Source: Marsupella aquatica (Eukaryota > Marchantiophyta). Taken from it: 64,000 bases of DNA. Under the pieces are notes generated by a model. That model was not told where the DNA came from. It did not search any database and saw only the letters and a program-made list of their open reading frames with translations. Below, one piece after another: positions 30,656-42,800 of this stretch (the stretch's first letter is position 1; every line of letters starts with the position of its first letter). The stretch is taken from positions 16,058,001 to 16,122,000 of the forward strand of contig OZ316893.1 of NCBI GenBank assembly GCA_973895155.1, read 5' to 3'. A program made the position numbers and the translations under genes.

Positions 30656-33600
30656 TGTAATACCGCTTAACCCATGCTAAGCACTACAAAGTAGACTTAG
30701 AATCCGTAGTTATTAGCATAGCGACACAAATTAGCTAGTCATGATGTTTAGGAGCGTGTTATGGCCGTCTACCTTGGATCCGTATAACTGATCCAGAGGC
30801 GGCGCTCTAGCACGCCCTGACCCAAACTTGAGGGGTGGTTGGTACACTTTGGGCGTGAGGGGCTCGGCCTATCAGAGTAGGAGGAGCTGATCGGTCGATG
30901 CACCACAAGGGTATAAAAGGCAAGCTCTTCCCCGCCTCTAAATCACTAGTTCACTCTCCGCGCCAGCTTTGCTCTCATCTCCTCTATTTTCCCCTTAGTA
31001 ATCCTGGGCACACCCTGCCATATGTCTGTCACGATTATGTCCAGTTCTACCATTTGCTTTTGGTTTCAAGTTTTAAGCGTTGGTAACCATCTTGCGGCCT
31101 CGCTCGCAAAGCACAATCCACGCAAGTACAAAGCCAAAAAGTAGTACAAACAACTTATATGTTTGAACGGGCATTCTCACTACAACAACAACCTTAACCT
31201 TCCATTCAAGAGCAAGTATTGTCGGGACGACAAGATAGCCAAGTTCTTCTTTGAGGGAACAAAGTACCTTGGCTTTGGAGAAGCACTCCTCCAACTCCCG
31301 GACGAGGTTTACAAGATCCCGGGCATAGTGGACTTATAGCGCCATCACTTTGACAACATACTTGCTCGGGTGCAGTCCTTCCTTGATTGTTGGTTTGGTA
31401 ATGACCTAAACCCGGGTGGACCATCGTCAACCTCAGCATCGCTCGGCTTCCCTGCTGGAATGTTGGGCCCTATGGCACCTCCTCCAGCAACACCGGCGGC
31501 CAGTGCATAGGCGCAGACCCCACCCCGGGCATCCTCAAGCCGCTCCCCACCACCAGTCGCACCGCTCGCTTGGGTACGATCTGTGGTGAATGCGGTGAAC
31601 CTAAGCTCGGAGGATGAGGAGGTTCCTCCACCTCTTGTCTAGAAACCACCAGGGATGCACCAACCCGGGATGGGTAACACATTGTCATCCCCACAAGCCC
31701 GAACCCGAGAGGCGGCCCCAGTAGACAACACGGTGACGGTTGCAGCCTCGACACCAGTTCTAACGGCGATAGCAATACCACCGCCAGATAGGGAAGAGGG
31801 GGAGATGTCCCCCTCCATGAGCCACCCCAAGAACCAATCTCGAAGTAGGAAGAGGAAGGAGCCAACTACAATATCTAGCTTACCCGTGGCCACCGTCGTA
31901 GTGGCCAAGTTGACCATGCAACGCATGGGGGAGAATGTCCACAAAAACATTCTCCACCCAAAGCATGCATCTTACCTGAAGACCCAAGGGTTTGAACACC
32001 TTGCCGCCCTCCCTTGGAACACTTGCAGGTACTACGGGCAAGATATGATGGAGTTCATCTAGAACTTTGACGAGGCCCGCCAACAAACCCGTGCGCATGG
32101 ACGGGTAATGTCCCTAACCAAGGAGCGGCTGAAGCTCATCTTTGGTCTACCTGAGGGACAAAATCGGGTGGAATCACAAGCCCTGGGGGCAAGGGAGCAA
32201 AGTACCAATCTTCTAGCTTCCTGGCTGAGGGTTCGGTGGACAACAGCTTCCTGATGAGGACATGCCTCATCCCAAAGATTGCAGAGCGGCTGGAGTTTCA
32301 GAGGTATGCCCTCCACATGATGGAGCCACAGGGTGAGATATTCGCCGCCCAGGTGATCCAGGTCAAGAACTACCAGCCTAGCAAGTGGGCTTCTTTCTTT
32401 GTCAAGAAGTTCCACAAGGAGATGGAACGACAAAGGAAAACCTTGTACCTCGGGGGAAGGCGTACCTTGCAAGCCACATCAAGATCATCATCAAGTGGTA
32501 CGCCCGTTTCAATTGATGAACCATTCCGAGGTGCAACGAGCCAAACTCACCCCGGCCAGGTGGGTCTTCCCGGCTTAGAAGAGGCGGCCACAACCCAAGA
32601 GCCAAAGACCAGCGGTTGTGGTGTCCACCCCGACCCCACAAACAACTGTTGGGGCAACTTCTTCTATGCCGGACTCGACGGGTATTGCAACACTGGATGC
32701 CCAAAACCAGGTCCGTGCAATCACAGCTGATCGGGTTGAAGCTGGCCCCAAACCAGAGGCCATGATCCTGGAGGAAACCTTGGTACCCTCCGCACCTATA
32801 CAAGCAGGTCCCCTTTTCCCTTCTGGAGACCTTCCCCCTCTACCCTTACCACCCCGGGGCTGGACATAACAATGCCGGCCTCTGCTTGAGTCGAGGTCTG
32901 TTCCTGCCCTACCCAAGTGGGCACAGCCTGGTGAACCCGGAACTCTTTGCACTGGGCACGTATTTGAATGGGTTGCTAGGCGACTTCTCCCAACAAGTTG
33001 GTCGGGACATGGGGGAGTTCATGGCCTGCAAGGTGGCTTACTTCTTCAACTAGGAGCCGGTGGCAATGGTGAATGCAGGGCAGGCTCAGGCCGAAGCCAC
33101 AGCAAGGATTGAGCAATATCGGGTTGAGGCAACCCAACTATTAGATGAAGCCTCAAGCCGAGATACCGAGCTGCAACTTCTCCGGCTTCAGCTTGCACCC
33201 GCTCTAGCCCAGGTCACCAATGCTGAAGCCAAGATTGCCTTGGCCGTACAAGCCGGAGCCGGAAAGGATGCCAAAAACTTGCGGCTCCGGGCCCAGATTG
33301 ATAGCTTGAAGGGGCAAGCCATCATCTGGCAGAAGGACGTAGAGGAGGCCGACGCTCAGGCCCAAAGGGATATAGCCAAGGTGGATGCCCTAAAAGCGAA
33401 AGTGGCACAGCTTCTACAAGAAGCCACTAAGCAAGACCAACTGGTGGCGTAGCTGATGAGCGACGCCCAGCAGTTGGAAGAGGCGTGCTAGGAGGCCGCA
33501 GAGGAGACAAACACGGTGAGATGAGAGAACGAGTCTATCCTAGACCAAGTCTAGATCCTCAAGCAGGACGTTGACCGACTGAGGAGACAGCGGGACAACC

Positions 33601-34541
33601 GCTCCAAATCCAGCTCGGGCGGTCTGGCAAACATGCCAGACATTAGCGGCATGACAAGTTTAGAATAGAGTAGGTTTAGCCAGGAAGGTTAGATGCTAAG
33701 GACAAGTGCCAAAAACTAGTTAGCGGCGCTGTCCTATCTGACCAACCTTCTTTAGCATTGAATCTTAGAATGAGACACGTCGTTTTGCGGCCTGACAATT
33801 AGCTGAATTTAGGGTAGACTAGATTCGAGCATGTGGTCGTTCTTGGCCGTGGCTCTTAGTTAGTATTTAGTGCACCCCCCGATAGAGGCAAGGTGGATTT
33901 TAGGTTCAAAACCGGGTATCCGCAGGATGTGCGAGGACCTTATTGAATAAAAGAGCACCAAGGAGTGAGGGTACAACTAGTCTCGTCGGGTGAGTGCGGA
34001 GCCGGGCTCCGATTGAGTGTACACCTTCCTGCCGTTGGGCCTGTTTATTTCCAAAGAAGTCAAGTCAACTATGTATATGTGTATGACGGATTTTGAAGTA
34101 AAGTCTTTTCCCCATCATTTCCTTTGTGTAAACCGAGATTGTATGTTGTGGACTCTGATGTAGTAATAAATCTTGTACGCGGGTAGAGAATGCTTGGCCG
34201 AACGCATTATACGACTTGTGCATGGGGTGAAGGCTGCGGATAGTGGTTGCGAGTCCGGGTTAGATACCCGTATCATTGGATCCGGATTGGAGGTAGATAG
34301 CACGAAGGCTTAGAAGTCCTTAAGCCGGGGTCGATCTAGCTATAGACTTAAGGTACGTTCCGACAATGGAACACAAAGTATACCTGTGATGCGTGTAAGA
34401 ATAGGATCAGGCGCGGTTACCATCAAGTTACGAGAATAAAGTACAGTTTGCACATCCCTCCTTGCCCGAAACCTCAATACTAATAGAGCTTATGGCCGCC
34501 TAAGCCAAAATCCGCGTAAGGATAAATCTTTTGGTGTGACA
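30656..34541 (+). mobile_element. Family-B unit, complete copy B1 (LTR-like, TGT...ACA)
   Basis: The unit begins TGTAATACCGC and ends GGTGTGACA. It is flanked by CGTGA (30651-30655) and CATGA (34542-34546), a 5-bp duplication with one G-to-A change as expected for decay of a methylated CpG. Its start is also seen at 15699 and its end, inverted, at 39519. The coding part occupies about 31000-33455; 33660-34541 is non-coding but conserved in the copy at 38580-39393. No internal LTR, primer site or polypurine tract was found, so it looks like a single LTR-like unit with an ORF inside. Confidence 0.6.
31035..33455 (+). pseudogene. Family-B ORF copy B1, several stops and frameshifts
   Basis: The plus-strand reading in changing frames gives HLAASLAKHNPRKYKAKK, KFFFEGTKYLGFGEALLQ and VYKIPGIVDL (to 31340). 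A Pro/Ser-rich section follows (31450-31800), then a folded region (31920-32470): NILHPKHASYLKTQGFEHL, PWNTCRYYGQDMMEFI, LKLIFGLPEGQNRV, RLEFQRYALHMMEPQGEI, SKWASFFVKKFHKEMERQ. A variable linker ends with MGEFMACKVAYFFN near 33010-33050. The C-terminus is a coiled coil (33060-33452: RIEQYRVEATQLLDEA, LRLRAQIDSLKGQ). Stops are scattered throughout. The function is unknown; the folded part has the same layout as family A. Confidence 0.6.
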
Positions 34542-34543
34542 CA

Positions 34544-36655
34544 TGACAAGAAACAGGTTTACTAGCACTAGCAAAAATTTTCATGTTACCAGCAAAAAGT
34601 TACTATTACCAAGATGAAAATCTTTTTAACAATATCTCCTAAAAAGTCTCATTTTCCAAAAAAAAATTATAAACAATTTTTTTGGCTAGCTTTGGGTGCT
34701 ACTATTACCAGGGCCGGGCGCTAGGTAAAGAAAGTTGTTGACAAAAAAAAATCCAAAAAAAAATTCAAAAAATTATCACTCATTTTTATGTTACCAGTTT
34801 TTGTTTCTTGTTACCAATTTTTGTTTCCTGTTATTGTTTGTTGTTTCCTATTGTTTGTGAATAACTATGATCAACTTCCCCATGAAGTCTTCAAGATTCC
34901 TGGGACCATAGACTTGCAGCGACACCATTCAATGAGATACCTACAACTGTACAGTCATTTGTCAACTGTTGGTTTGGCTCACCCCCAAGCCACCAAGGAA
35001 AACCTCCTAGTGCTCCACCACTGCTTGACTTGGCAGTAGGGACCTTAGCTCCCATGGCCCCTACTTCAATGGCCCGGACACCAAACCTTCCAATGGGCAG
35101 GCAACATCAAACGCCACCCCGGCCACCTTCCAGCCATTCACCATCGCCAGTTTGGGTGCAATCTGTGGTGAATGCAATGAACCTGAGTTCAGACAAGGAA
35201 TCCATCCCCCTTGTCCGCCAACCACCAGCTTCAAGGCAAGCCCCTGCAAGTACCACCCCACCACCCGAATAAGCCCAAACTGGGGCCCAAACTCAGGTGG
35301 TAACCCCAATGGATATAGCGGTCATGGTTTCCACCCCATTACCAATACCAATGGCGGTAGCTATACCACCACATAATGAGAGAGAAGATGGGGAGTTCTT
35401 GCCCTTGGTGAGTCACCCCAAGAGTCATATTTGGGGTAGGAATAGGAAGGAGTTGGCCTTGAAGGCTAACTTACCCGTGGCCATTGTGTAGTGGCCAAAC
35501 TCACCATGCATCGGATGGGGGAGAATGTCCACAAAAACATCCTCCATCTAAAGCATGGGGGTTATATTATGGCCCATGGGTTTGAGCACCTCATGGCCTT
35601 TCCCTGCAACACTTGCTGCTTAGCTAAGCAAGACATGACCAAGTTCATACAGAACTACAATGAAGCCCGTCAAGAAGTCCGCGCATAGGGGTGGGTGATG
35701 TCCTTGTCCAAGGCACAACTCAAGCTCATCTTTGGCTTACCTAAAGGGGCGGATAGGGTGGAATCCTGGGCACCAGGGGGCAAAGGAGCCAAGTACCACT
35801 CATCTAGTTTTACACCCAATGGATCAGTCGACAATGACTTTCCCTTGAGGACGTGCATAAGGCCAGAAGTTACAAAATGGCTCGAGTTCCAGCGGTATGC
35901 GCTTCACATGATGGAGCCACGAGGAGAAATATCCGCGTCTTAGGTGATTTAGGTGGAGAACTACTGGCCAAGGAAGTGGGCTTCTTTCTTTGCTAAAAGT
36001 TCCACAAGGAATGGAGCGGCGTAGAAAGACATTGTTCACCGGGGCAGGCGTACCTAGCCAGCCACATTGACATCATTTTGGAGTGGTGCGCCTGTTTTGA
36101 TCAACGGACACTCCTGCGATGCAATGAGCCGGAGATCATCCTAGCCAGATTGGTCTTCCCAATGGAGAGGAGGCCCCAACCCAAAGCCAGGACCCTGGTA
36201 CCCGCGGCCCCTATCCCCAGCCTGGGGCCGACCAATGAGGCCTCTTCTTTGTTGCCTGATACCGCGGTAATTGCAGCCTTAGAGGCGCAAAACCAAGATT
36301 GGGCAACCACCTTGGACAGCCCTCCTATGACTGATCCCGTACCCAAGGCCCCTACTATGGAGGAAGTTCCACCAACCATCACCCCACCTTCCCACGACTG
36401 GAAACAGCAAACAATAACAGGAAAATGAGTGGTAATTTTTTTGAAATTTTTTTTTGAAATTTTTTTTGGGGAAAAAAAAGATTTTTTTTCAAAATTTTAA
36501 TTTTTTTGCTAGCGCCCAAAGCTAGCCAAAAAATGTTGTAATTTAAATTTTTTTGGAAAATGAGACTTTTTAGAAAATATTTTGACATGGTTATTTTTCC
36601 TGGTAACAGGAAAATTTTTGCTGGTACCAATAAACCTGTTTCCTGTTTACTGTCA
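34544..36655. mobile_element. Foldback element carrying a family-B gene fragment
   Basis: The left terminus (34544-34750) and right terminus (about 36450-36655) are long inverted repeats. Both read AAACAGGTTTA, then AGCAAAAATTTTC.TGTTACCAG, CTAAAAAGTCTCATTTTCC and GGCTAGCTTTGGG.GCTA in order when the right end is reverse-complemented. The outer ends are TGACAAG and, on the other strand, TGACAGT. Between them lies a family-B segment. No transposase is present and no target duplication could be recognised. The layout resembles a Pack-type element that captured a gene piece. An alternative is two related AT-rich elements inserted either side. Confidence 0.5.
34861..36420 (+). pseudogene. Family-B ORF copy B2, middle part only
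   Basis: It begins within YDQLPHEVFKIPGTIDLQRH, matching B1 VYKIPGIVDL, and continues through the Pro/Ser section, NILHLKHGGYIMAHGFEHL, LKLIFGLPKGADRVES and WLEFQRYALHMMEPRGEI to a Pro-rich linker ending at about 36420. The N-terminal part and the coiled-coil tail are absent here. The tail of a similar copy lies at 37985-38575, so the two may once have been continuous. Several stops (for example near 35483 and 35688) and frameshifts are present. Confidence 0.6.
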
Positions 36656-37984
36656 CGCGTGCCATACCCAATGTCCGGTGTGTGAGTGGTGAGGAAACAT
36701 TGTGGAGAAGAGAGGTTCAAGCAATGTCGTGGGAAGGAAAACAGTGGACATGGTGGAGCATGGTGTAGGCGTCGTGTTGTATGTGAGGAAGTTGAGTTTT
36801 AAATTTTATGGAAACAAGGGAGTCCGATAACAGAGGGCGGTGAGAGTGAAAGCAATTGGCTGAATTTATGGACAATAGAACAATACCACGAGCAGTAACA
36901 AATTGAGCAAGGTAAATATTAAACTCTTGGGACATTAATCTTTGTAAAGATGAACAAGTGCTAAATGAGTGGCAGTGCAGTGGTGGAGATCGAGCAGTAG
37001 ACATCAAAGCCAACAGAAATGGAAAAAATTGAAAACAAGATGCAAGCAACAATGGGGAAAATGCGGACTGAGCTGTTCTGAGCTAAAGACGTTGTGATGA
37101 GAGAATGAAATCCAGGAGGCAGTTTTATGAAGGAAACTGAGTTGTGAAGACATTAAGCTGAAATAGTAAGAGTGACGTGTTTAGAAGAAGAAAATAAGTG
37201 AGAGCTGCTAAGGAGAGAATGCAGACTACTTTGTGCTATTAAAAGAAGAAGAATTGTCGGACAAGAATGGCAAAACATACACTAAACCTAGAAAGAGAAG
37301 TATATTTATGGAATTAGCAAGGAAGTTTCAATTAGAAGTATGGGTTAGTAATTCATTTTTAATTTGATGTTATGGGGTTTTGCAAAAGAATACAAGTTGG
37401 ATAAGTTGCACTCTTTTAGAGGGTAGAATCCAGTGATTGGAACAATCTTCAAAATAGGGGCTGTCAGTTGCACAGAATTTGTTTGACTAAAGAGGGATTA
37501 GAGGAAGAAAGGCTGAATAGAAGAAATTAGGAAGGATGAGTTTATATGCTTCTAGTTAGAGATTCTTTGTGTTATGGGACTGGGACTGCAAGAAGGGAAA
37601 GCAGGAAGGAAATAAACAGGAGTCACAAGAGGGAATGAGAAGTGGTGATGTTAATCACAAAAAAGAAGAGGCAAGGTGGAGATTGAAACTGTGTTCCAAG
37701 TGCCTGGGAGAAACCATTGATGACCTTGAGCCGACACCGGACCGTGACCTGAACTGACCTGACGTGAAAAGAGCATGGAACCCTTGAGCTAGAGAACGGT
37801 CAGCCAACAAAAAACTTGTGTAGCTTCAAACCTAAGTTTTTATATTAATAAAGGAAGAAGTTAAGATGTTTGGTGTACCTTTGTTGTGAGTACAATGGGT
37901 TGTAAATAAATCAAAATGATGCTTGAGTAATTTTGATGACTGCATTGGGTTGTAAATGAATGAAAATGATGCGTGAATAATTTG
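36656..37984. other. AT-rich stretch with no recognisable gene; a 50-bp duplication near its end
   Basis: No domain is seen on either strand. The words ATGGGTTGTAAAT and AAAATGATGC repeat with a 50-bp period at 37890-37990. The stretch separates two pieces of family B and may itself be an insertion. Confidence 0.4.
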
Positions 37985-39393
37985 GGTTACTCACCAACTT
38001 TTCCGAGGCGATCAGCCGCAATCTGGGAGAATTTTTGGCCCACAAGGTAGCCTACTTCTTCAAAACTGGTTGCGCTAGAAAAAATGCAAGCCACACCCAG
38101 GTTGAAGCAGAGAGGCGGGTTGACAGGTTTTGTGCCAATGCCACCCAGCTCCTAGATGAAGCTTTGGCCAGGGAGACAGACTTGTAGCTCCTTTGGCCAC
38201 AACTAACAACCGCCCTAAGCCAAGTAACTAAGGGAGAAGCACAATTAGCTTTGGCACTTTAGGCCAACGCTGGCAAGGATGCCGAGATGCTTTGGGCACA
38301 GATTGACGGCCTAAAGGGACGGGAAATTGTGTGGCTGGAGGACGCCAAAGCCTAGGCCCAGAGAGACCCACAGCCAAAGTTGACACCTTCAAAGCCAATG
38401 TGGAGCGACTCCAACATCCAAAAGTTGGACAAGGCATGGCAGGACGTGATGGAGGAGGCAGACGCATCCAAGTGGTAGTTTGACTCCCTCAATGAGCACG
38501 TCCGGCTGCTAAAGCGAACACTGATCGGCTGAGGAGTCAATGTGACGTGCGGTCCGGGTCAGGCTTGGGTGGGTCTCACAAGTGCGCCAAACATTAGCAG
38601 TGGAGCTAGAATTAGAGTTAGAGTTAGAGTTAGGGTTAGGTAGAAGTGTTAGTGGCAAGGATGGGCACCAAAACTAGTTAGCGGTGCTGTCTTATCAGGC
38701 CGTCACCACTTAAAGGTAGAATCTTAGAATACAACGCGCCATTAGAACTCTGACGCTTGGATAGGACTTAAGGTTAGACTAGGATTTGCACTACTGGCCC
38801 AACCCAGTTCAGTGCACTTAGATAGTATTTAGTGCACCCCCAGGTAGGAGCAAGGGGGAAGATTATAGTTTAGACTTGGGTACCCGCATATGTGAGGGAA
38901 GTCCCGACCTTCAGTGATAGAGCAAACCAAGGGGTGACTGTACAACTGAGCTTGTCGGGCAAGCACGGAGCTGGGCTCCATTCTAGTGTACAAGTTGCTG
39001 CCGTTGGCCTGCTATTTCTGTTGAAGTTGCGTCAACCATGTGTATGTGTAAACCAAGCTTGATGAGTTAAGTCTTTTCCCACCATTTCCTTTTGTGTAAA
39101 TTGAGACTGTATGTTGTGCTTTGTATGCATTGGATACAATAGTGTTGTCAGCGTTGAGCCGATGCAATATCTCAATATGCACTGGGTGCAAGCGGAGTTA
39201 AAGGCTGCAAGTTGGGTTTGGTGGATGCATCCAATATCCAGGGACGGAAGGCAGGGACGCATGAAGGCTTAGAAGTCCTTAAGCTTGGACTGATTGGGGA
39301 ATTGGACATGCATACGTTCTCACAACGGAAAATAAACTATACTTGAGGACTATATATGTATGGTAATGCGTACTTAGCACTAGTACGCTATAA
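37985..39393 (+). pseudogene. Family-B copy B2', coiled-coil end and 3' flank
   Basis: The coding part (37985-38575) reads LGEFLAHKVAYFFKT, ATQLLDEALARETDL and then QVTKGEAQLALAL, QIDGLKGREIVWLEDA, with stops and frameshifts. It parallels B1 MGEFMACKVAYFFN and its coiled coil. The flank 38580-39393 matches B1 33650-34400 (CAAAACTAGTTAGCGGTGCTGTC, GTATTTAGTGCACCCCC, GTCTTTTCCCACCATTTCC). It is cut at 39394 by a MITE-like sequence. Confidence 0.6.
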
Positions 39394-39518
39394 CTCGGGG
39401 GGTTCACTTCCACGGAAGTGACACATCACGTGCGACAAAATATAAGCCCATTTAAATGGGTGTGGCGGACTTGCAAAGTTTGGTCGAAGAACACACAGGG
39501 CATGTTTTATTGGCTGGT
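39394..39518. mobile_element. MITE 4, truncated copy of the hAT-like family
   Basis: CTCGGGGGGTTCACTTCCAC followed by GACACATCACGTGCGACAAAATATA matches the left part of MITEs 2 and 3. The copy is interrupted at 39519, where an inverted family-B end begins. Confidence 0.6.
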
Positions 39519-39825
39519 TGTCACACCAAAAGATCCGTCCTTATGCAGGGTTTGGCTTAGGCTGGCATAAACTTCATTAGTATTGAGGTTTTGGGCAAGG
39601 AGGGATGCGCAAATGGTACTTTATTCCCGTAACTCGACGCTAAGCGCGCCCGATTTTACACTTACACACACCATAGGTATACTTTGGTTCCGCCGTCGGA
39701 ACATATCTTAAGTCGATAGCTTGATCGACCCCGGCTTAAGGACTTCTAAGTCTTTGTGTTGTCTGCCTCAACCCGGATCCAATGATACGGGTATCCAACC
39801 TGGGCTTGCAACCTAATCTGTAGTT
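39519..39825 (-). repeat. Inverted 3' end of a family-B unit
   Basis: On the minus strand this matches 34240-34541 of B1, including ATACCCGTATCATTGGATCC, AAGTCCTTAAGCC.GGGTCGATC and the terminal GGTGTGACA. On the plus strand it therefore starts TGTCACACC. It supports position 34541 as a true unit end. Confidence 0.75.
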
Positions 39826-39830
39826 GACAC

Positions 39831-42800
39831 TGTAATACAATAGTTATTCAGAATTACTGAGAAACTTTAAAATTTTGAATTTTTTGAGATAAGTAGTGAT
39901 TCAACTCAGGTTATTTACACTAATTAAGAGCATCAGAGTAGCTAAGCCATCCCCAGGTACATTCCTATAGTTATATACTAAAACTAGTTACTTCTATTAC
40001 CATGTCAAATTGGAGAATCGCAAAAGTAGCACAAGTGCTAATGCGCTTATGCACTCCGACGCTAATGCGCTTATGCACTCCGACGCTTATATGCTTATGC
40101 ACTCATGCGCTTATGAGCCGCCCACTCTACCGGTAACTAAAAGTAACCGTTGACGACAAGGAGAGAGAGAGAGGGAGAGAGCAACTTATTAGGCCACCTG
40201 CTTGCGATGAACACTTCCATTCTCATGTTTTGATATTAAATGCCCAACCACAAAGATAGTGATACGCCCATACGCTATGGAGCTTATATGCTGATGTGCA
40301 ATTACGCCAATGCGCCACAACGTTTTGCAACTTAGATTTCCCAGGCGATAGTGAATCAGATTTCAAGAGCTGTAGCTACAACTTGTCATGGCGGACGTAG
40401 ATGAGATGAGTTGCAACTCACCTGTCCTGAGGGCTGTCCCTGTAAAATACCTTGCACTTGAGAGAGATTCAATGTTACTGGCCGACGCCTTAGAAGTTAT
40501 GCACCTGGGAAAACTCCTATCTATTCCATGGACTTTTGTATGCCCTAACTACTTGCGCAAGTTTGCCGATGGATCACACATACCAGAAGTATTTTAGGAT
40601 ACTGTACATAAGGGCGGATCCGGAGAAGTGGGACTTAGAGTTTGTTTTTGACACTTTTAGTTGTCCCTTTGAAGGTTGTGGTTTACAATCTAGAAAGAGT
40701 GCTTTGTCCAATCCAATGTTTGTTGGGATGAGAAATTCAAAAGCTGGATGGAAGCTTAATCAATGTATTGATTATACCTTCAAGATTATCCTTGAGTTTC
40801 TGGTACCAATTTTTCATCCCACTCGACCATACATGGTACCTGTATCTTTGGCAAATACGTAATTTGTTACTTCATGGAAAGGACTTGCTAAAGTTAATTG
40901 GGGATTGCTACTGATTCAAACCATTCACAATCAAATCAATGTTGTACAGAATGGTAAGCCTACTTACCTTCAAGTTTACCTCAGTCAGCTCTATTGGTAT
41001 GGGGATTTTTTACTCCCACATGAGAAGGCCAAAAGGATTGCATTATTGGAGGAATTAGGCGTGGAACAATCAGAAACTGATTTGAAACCTGATGATCTGA
41101 GAGTGGAGGAACTCTCAAAAGCTGATGACCAGGGAACCATGTCACCTGCCCCGGAACTTATGAATGAGGATATTAATCCTAATATTGAGATTATACCTTT
41201 CCATACCAATAGTAGTCCATTAGACCACCCTTCTCTCCCTATCATCACTGCAAGTAATCCTACTCATCCAGAGAAATTGATTGATGGTGGGAATGTTGTT
41301 TTTAATCAACATGTAGTAGACAGTTTGTCTAGAATGCTGACTTGTGATCTAGATGAAATCCTCACCATTGTAGAAAGATTAAGGACTGCTTCTGTTACTC
41401 AACCATCACCAGCTTATAATTGTATCACTCCATACAGCCCCACTTCTATTTATTCATCGACACAAAGTCCTATTCAATCAAATTACCCATCCATTGAAGG
41501 ACAATTAGAAACCCCTGGGACTACAGATCACCTCTCTCTGATAGACATCCAGAATACAAACACCATTATGGGATCCCCAATAGATGAGAGATTACCACCA
41601 CTGAGAATGGATCTTCAACAAATCATGTCCGACACTTCACCCCAACATTCAGCTGAGTATTATTTTGATCTTGTGGGTGAGATGTGCAAAATGCTGGAGT
41701 GCGACTCTAATCATTTGGTTGAAGTTTTAGACGAGGTTATGTATAGATTATCTAGTATTTCAAGCCACAACCCACATTTGGAATACTGTGAAGATCTTGT
41801 CCAGAGATTTACTCAAATGTTTGGCTGCAGCACTAAGCAAGTTTATTCTATAGTTCGCTATCATACCTCAGCATCAGGTTCCCCAATTTATTATTCTAGC
41901 TTTCCCTCTAGCCACTCACCTACCTCTCCTTAGAGTCCTTCAAATCAATCAAACCACCTTTTTCCTACTTTTCCAGAACCCGAGATTACTCCTGCAAGTG
42001 AACATCTTGCCATTTCTTACCCTGACACTCTTCCACTCAGTCAAGATAAATCATGCCAAGTCAATTACATTCCTACCCTGCATATTGACCCTAAGACTCC
42101 TCAAGAGAGTATTAAACAGTTTGCTGAATTTGTCAGAGTTTCAGACCTTAGAACTCCTCTGATCTTAGAGTTTTGGAAGTATTATGATAAGAAGAGAGTT
42201 GAATGCCTCTATATCTTGAAACTTCCTTTGTTAGAAGTCACCCGTTTAGAGATAGCAGAGATGGATGAGATCTGGACAGAAGCTGAATGAGTCATGATCC
42301 TAGTTGGACACATTGTACTGGAGAATGGAGATCTAGCTTTAGCTTATTTTGGGAATCTACCTGCTTATGTCCTAGAGTTCATTATTGTCTTTGTAAGACA
42401 AACCAAGAGGAGGTTCCAGATGAATCATGAAGCTTCTCTAGTACAACCTGTTGTCCTTCAACAATTTATTACTCCAATCACGAGAAGCAGAGGATCTGGA
42501 ATAACATTACCTCTCAACGATTAACAGAGTACACCTTGAAGTGGTATGAACTCTTACCTAGAGTCACTCTACTTCTACCACTTGCTAGAGACTCTGAGAC
42601 ATTTATGGCCAGGTTTCCTCAAAACTATCATGCTACTTGCTTCAATTACAACTTAATCGGTATTTACATGCAAGCCAGCAAGGTAAATACCATGCTACAC
42701 TGGAGACTACTATTGACACCACGCCCAAGACATGGATGTAATTCAAGAAGCTATGCAGGAGAATACCTACACGAGAGTTCAGCAACCAGATCAGACAGCG

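Noticed and set aside
36717-37052. Hydrophobic minus-strand ORF in the AT-rich stretch
   Set aside because: It shows no motif, no conservation with other copies, and chance-like composition.
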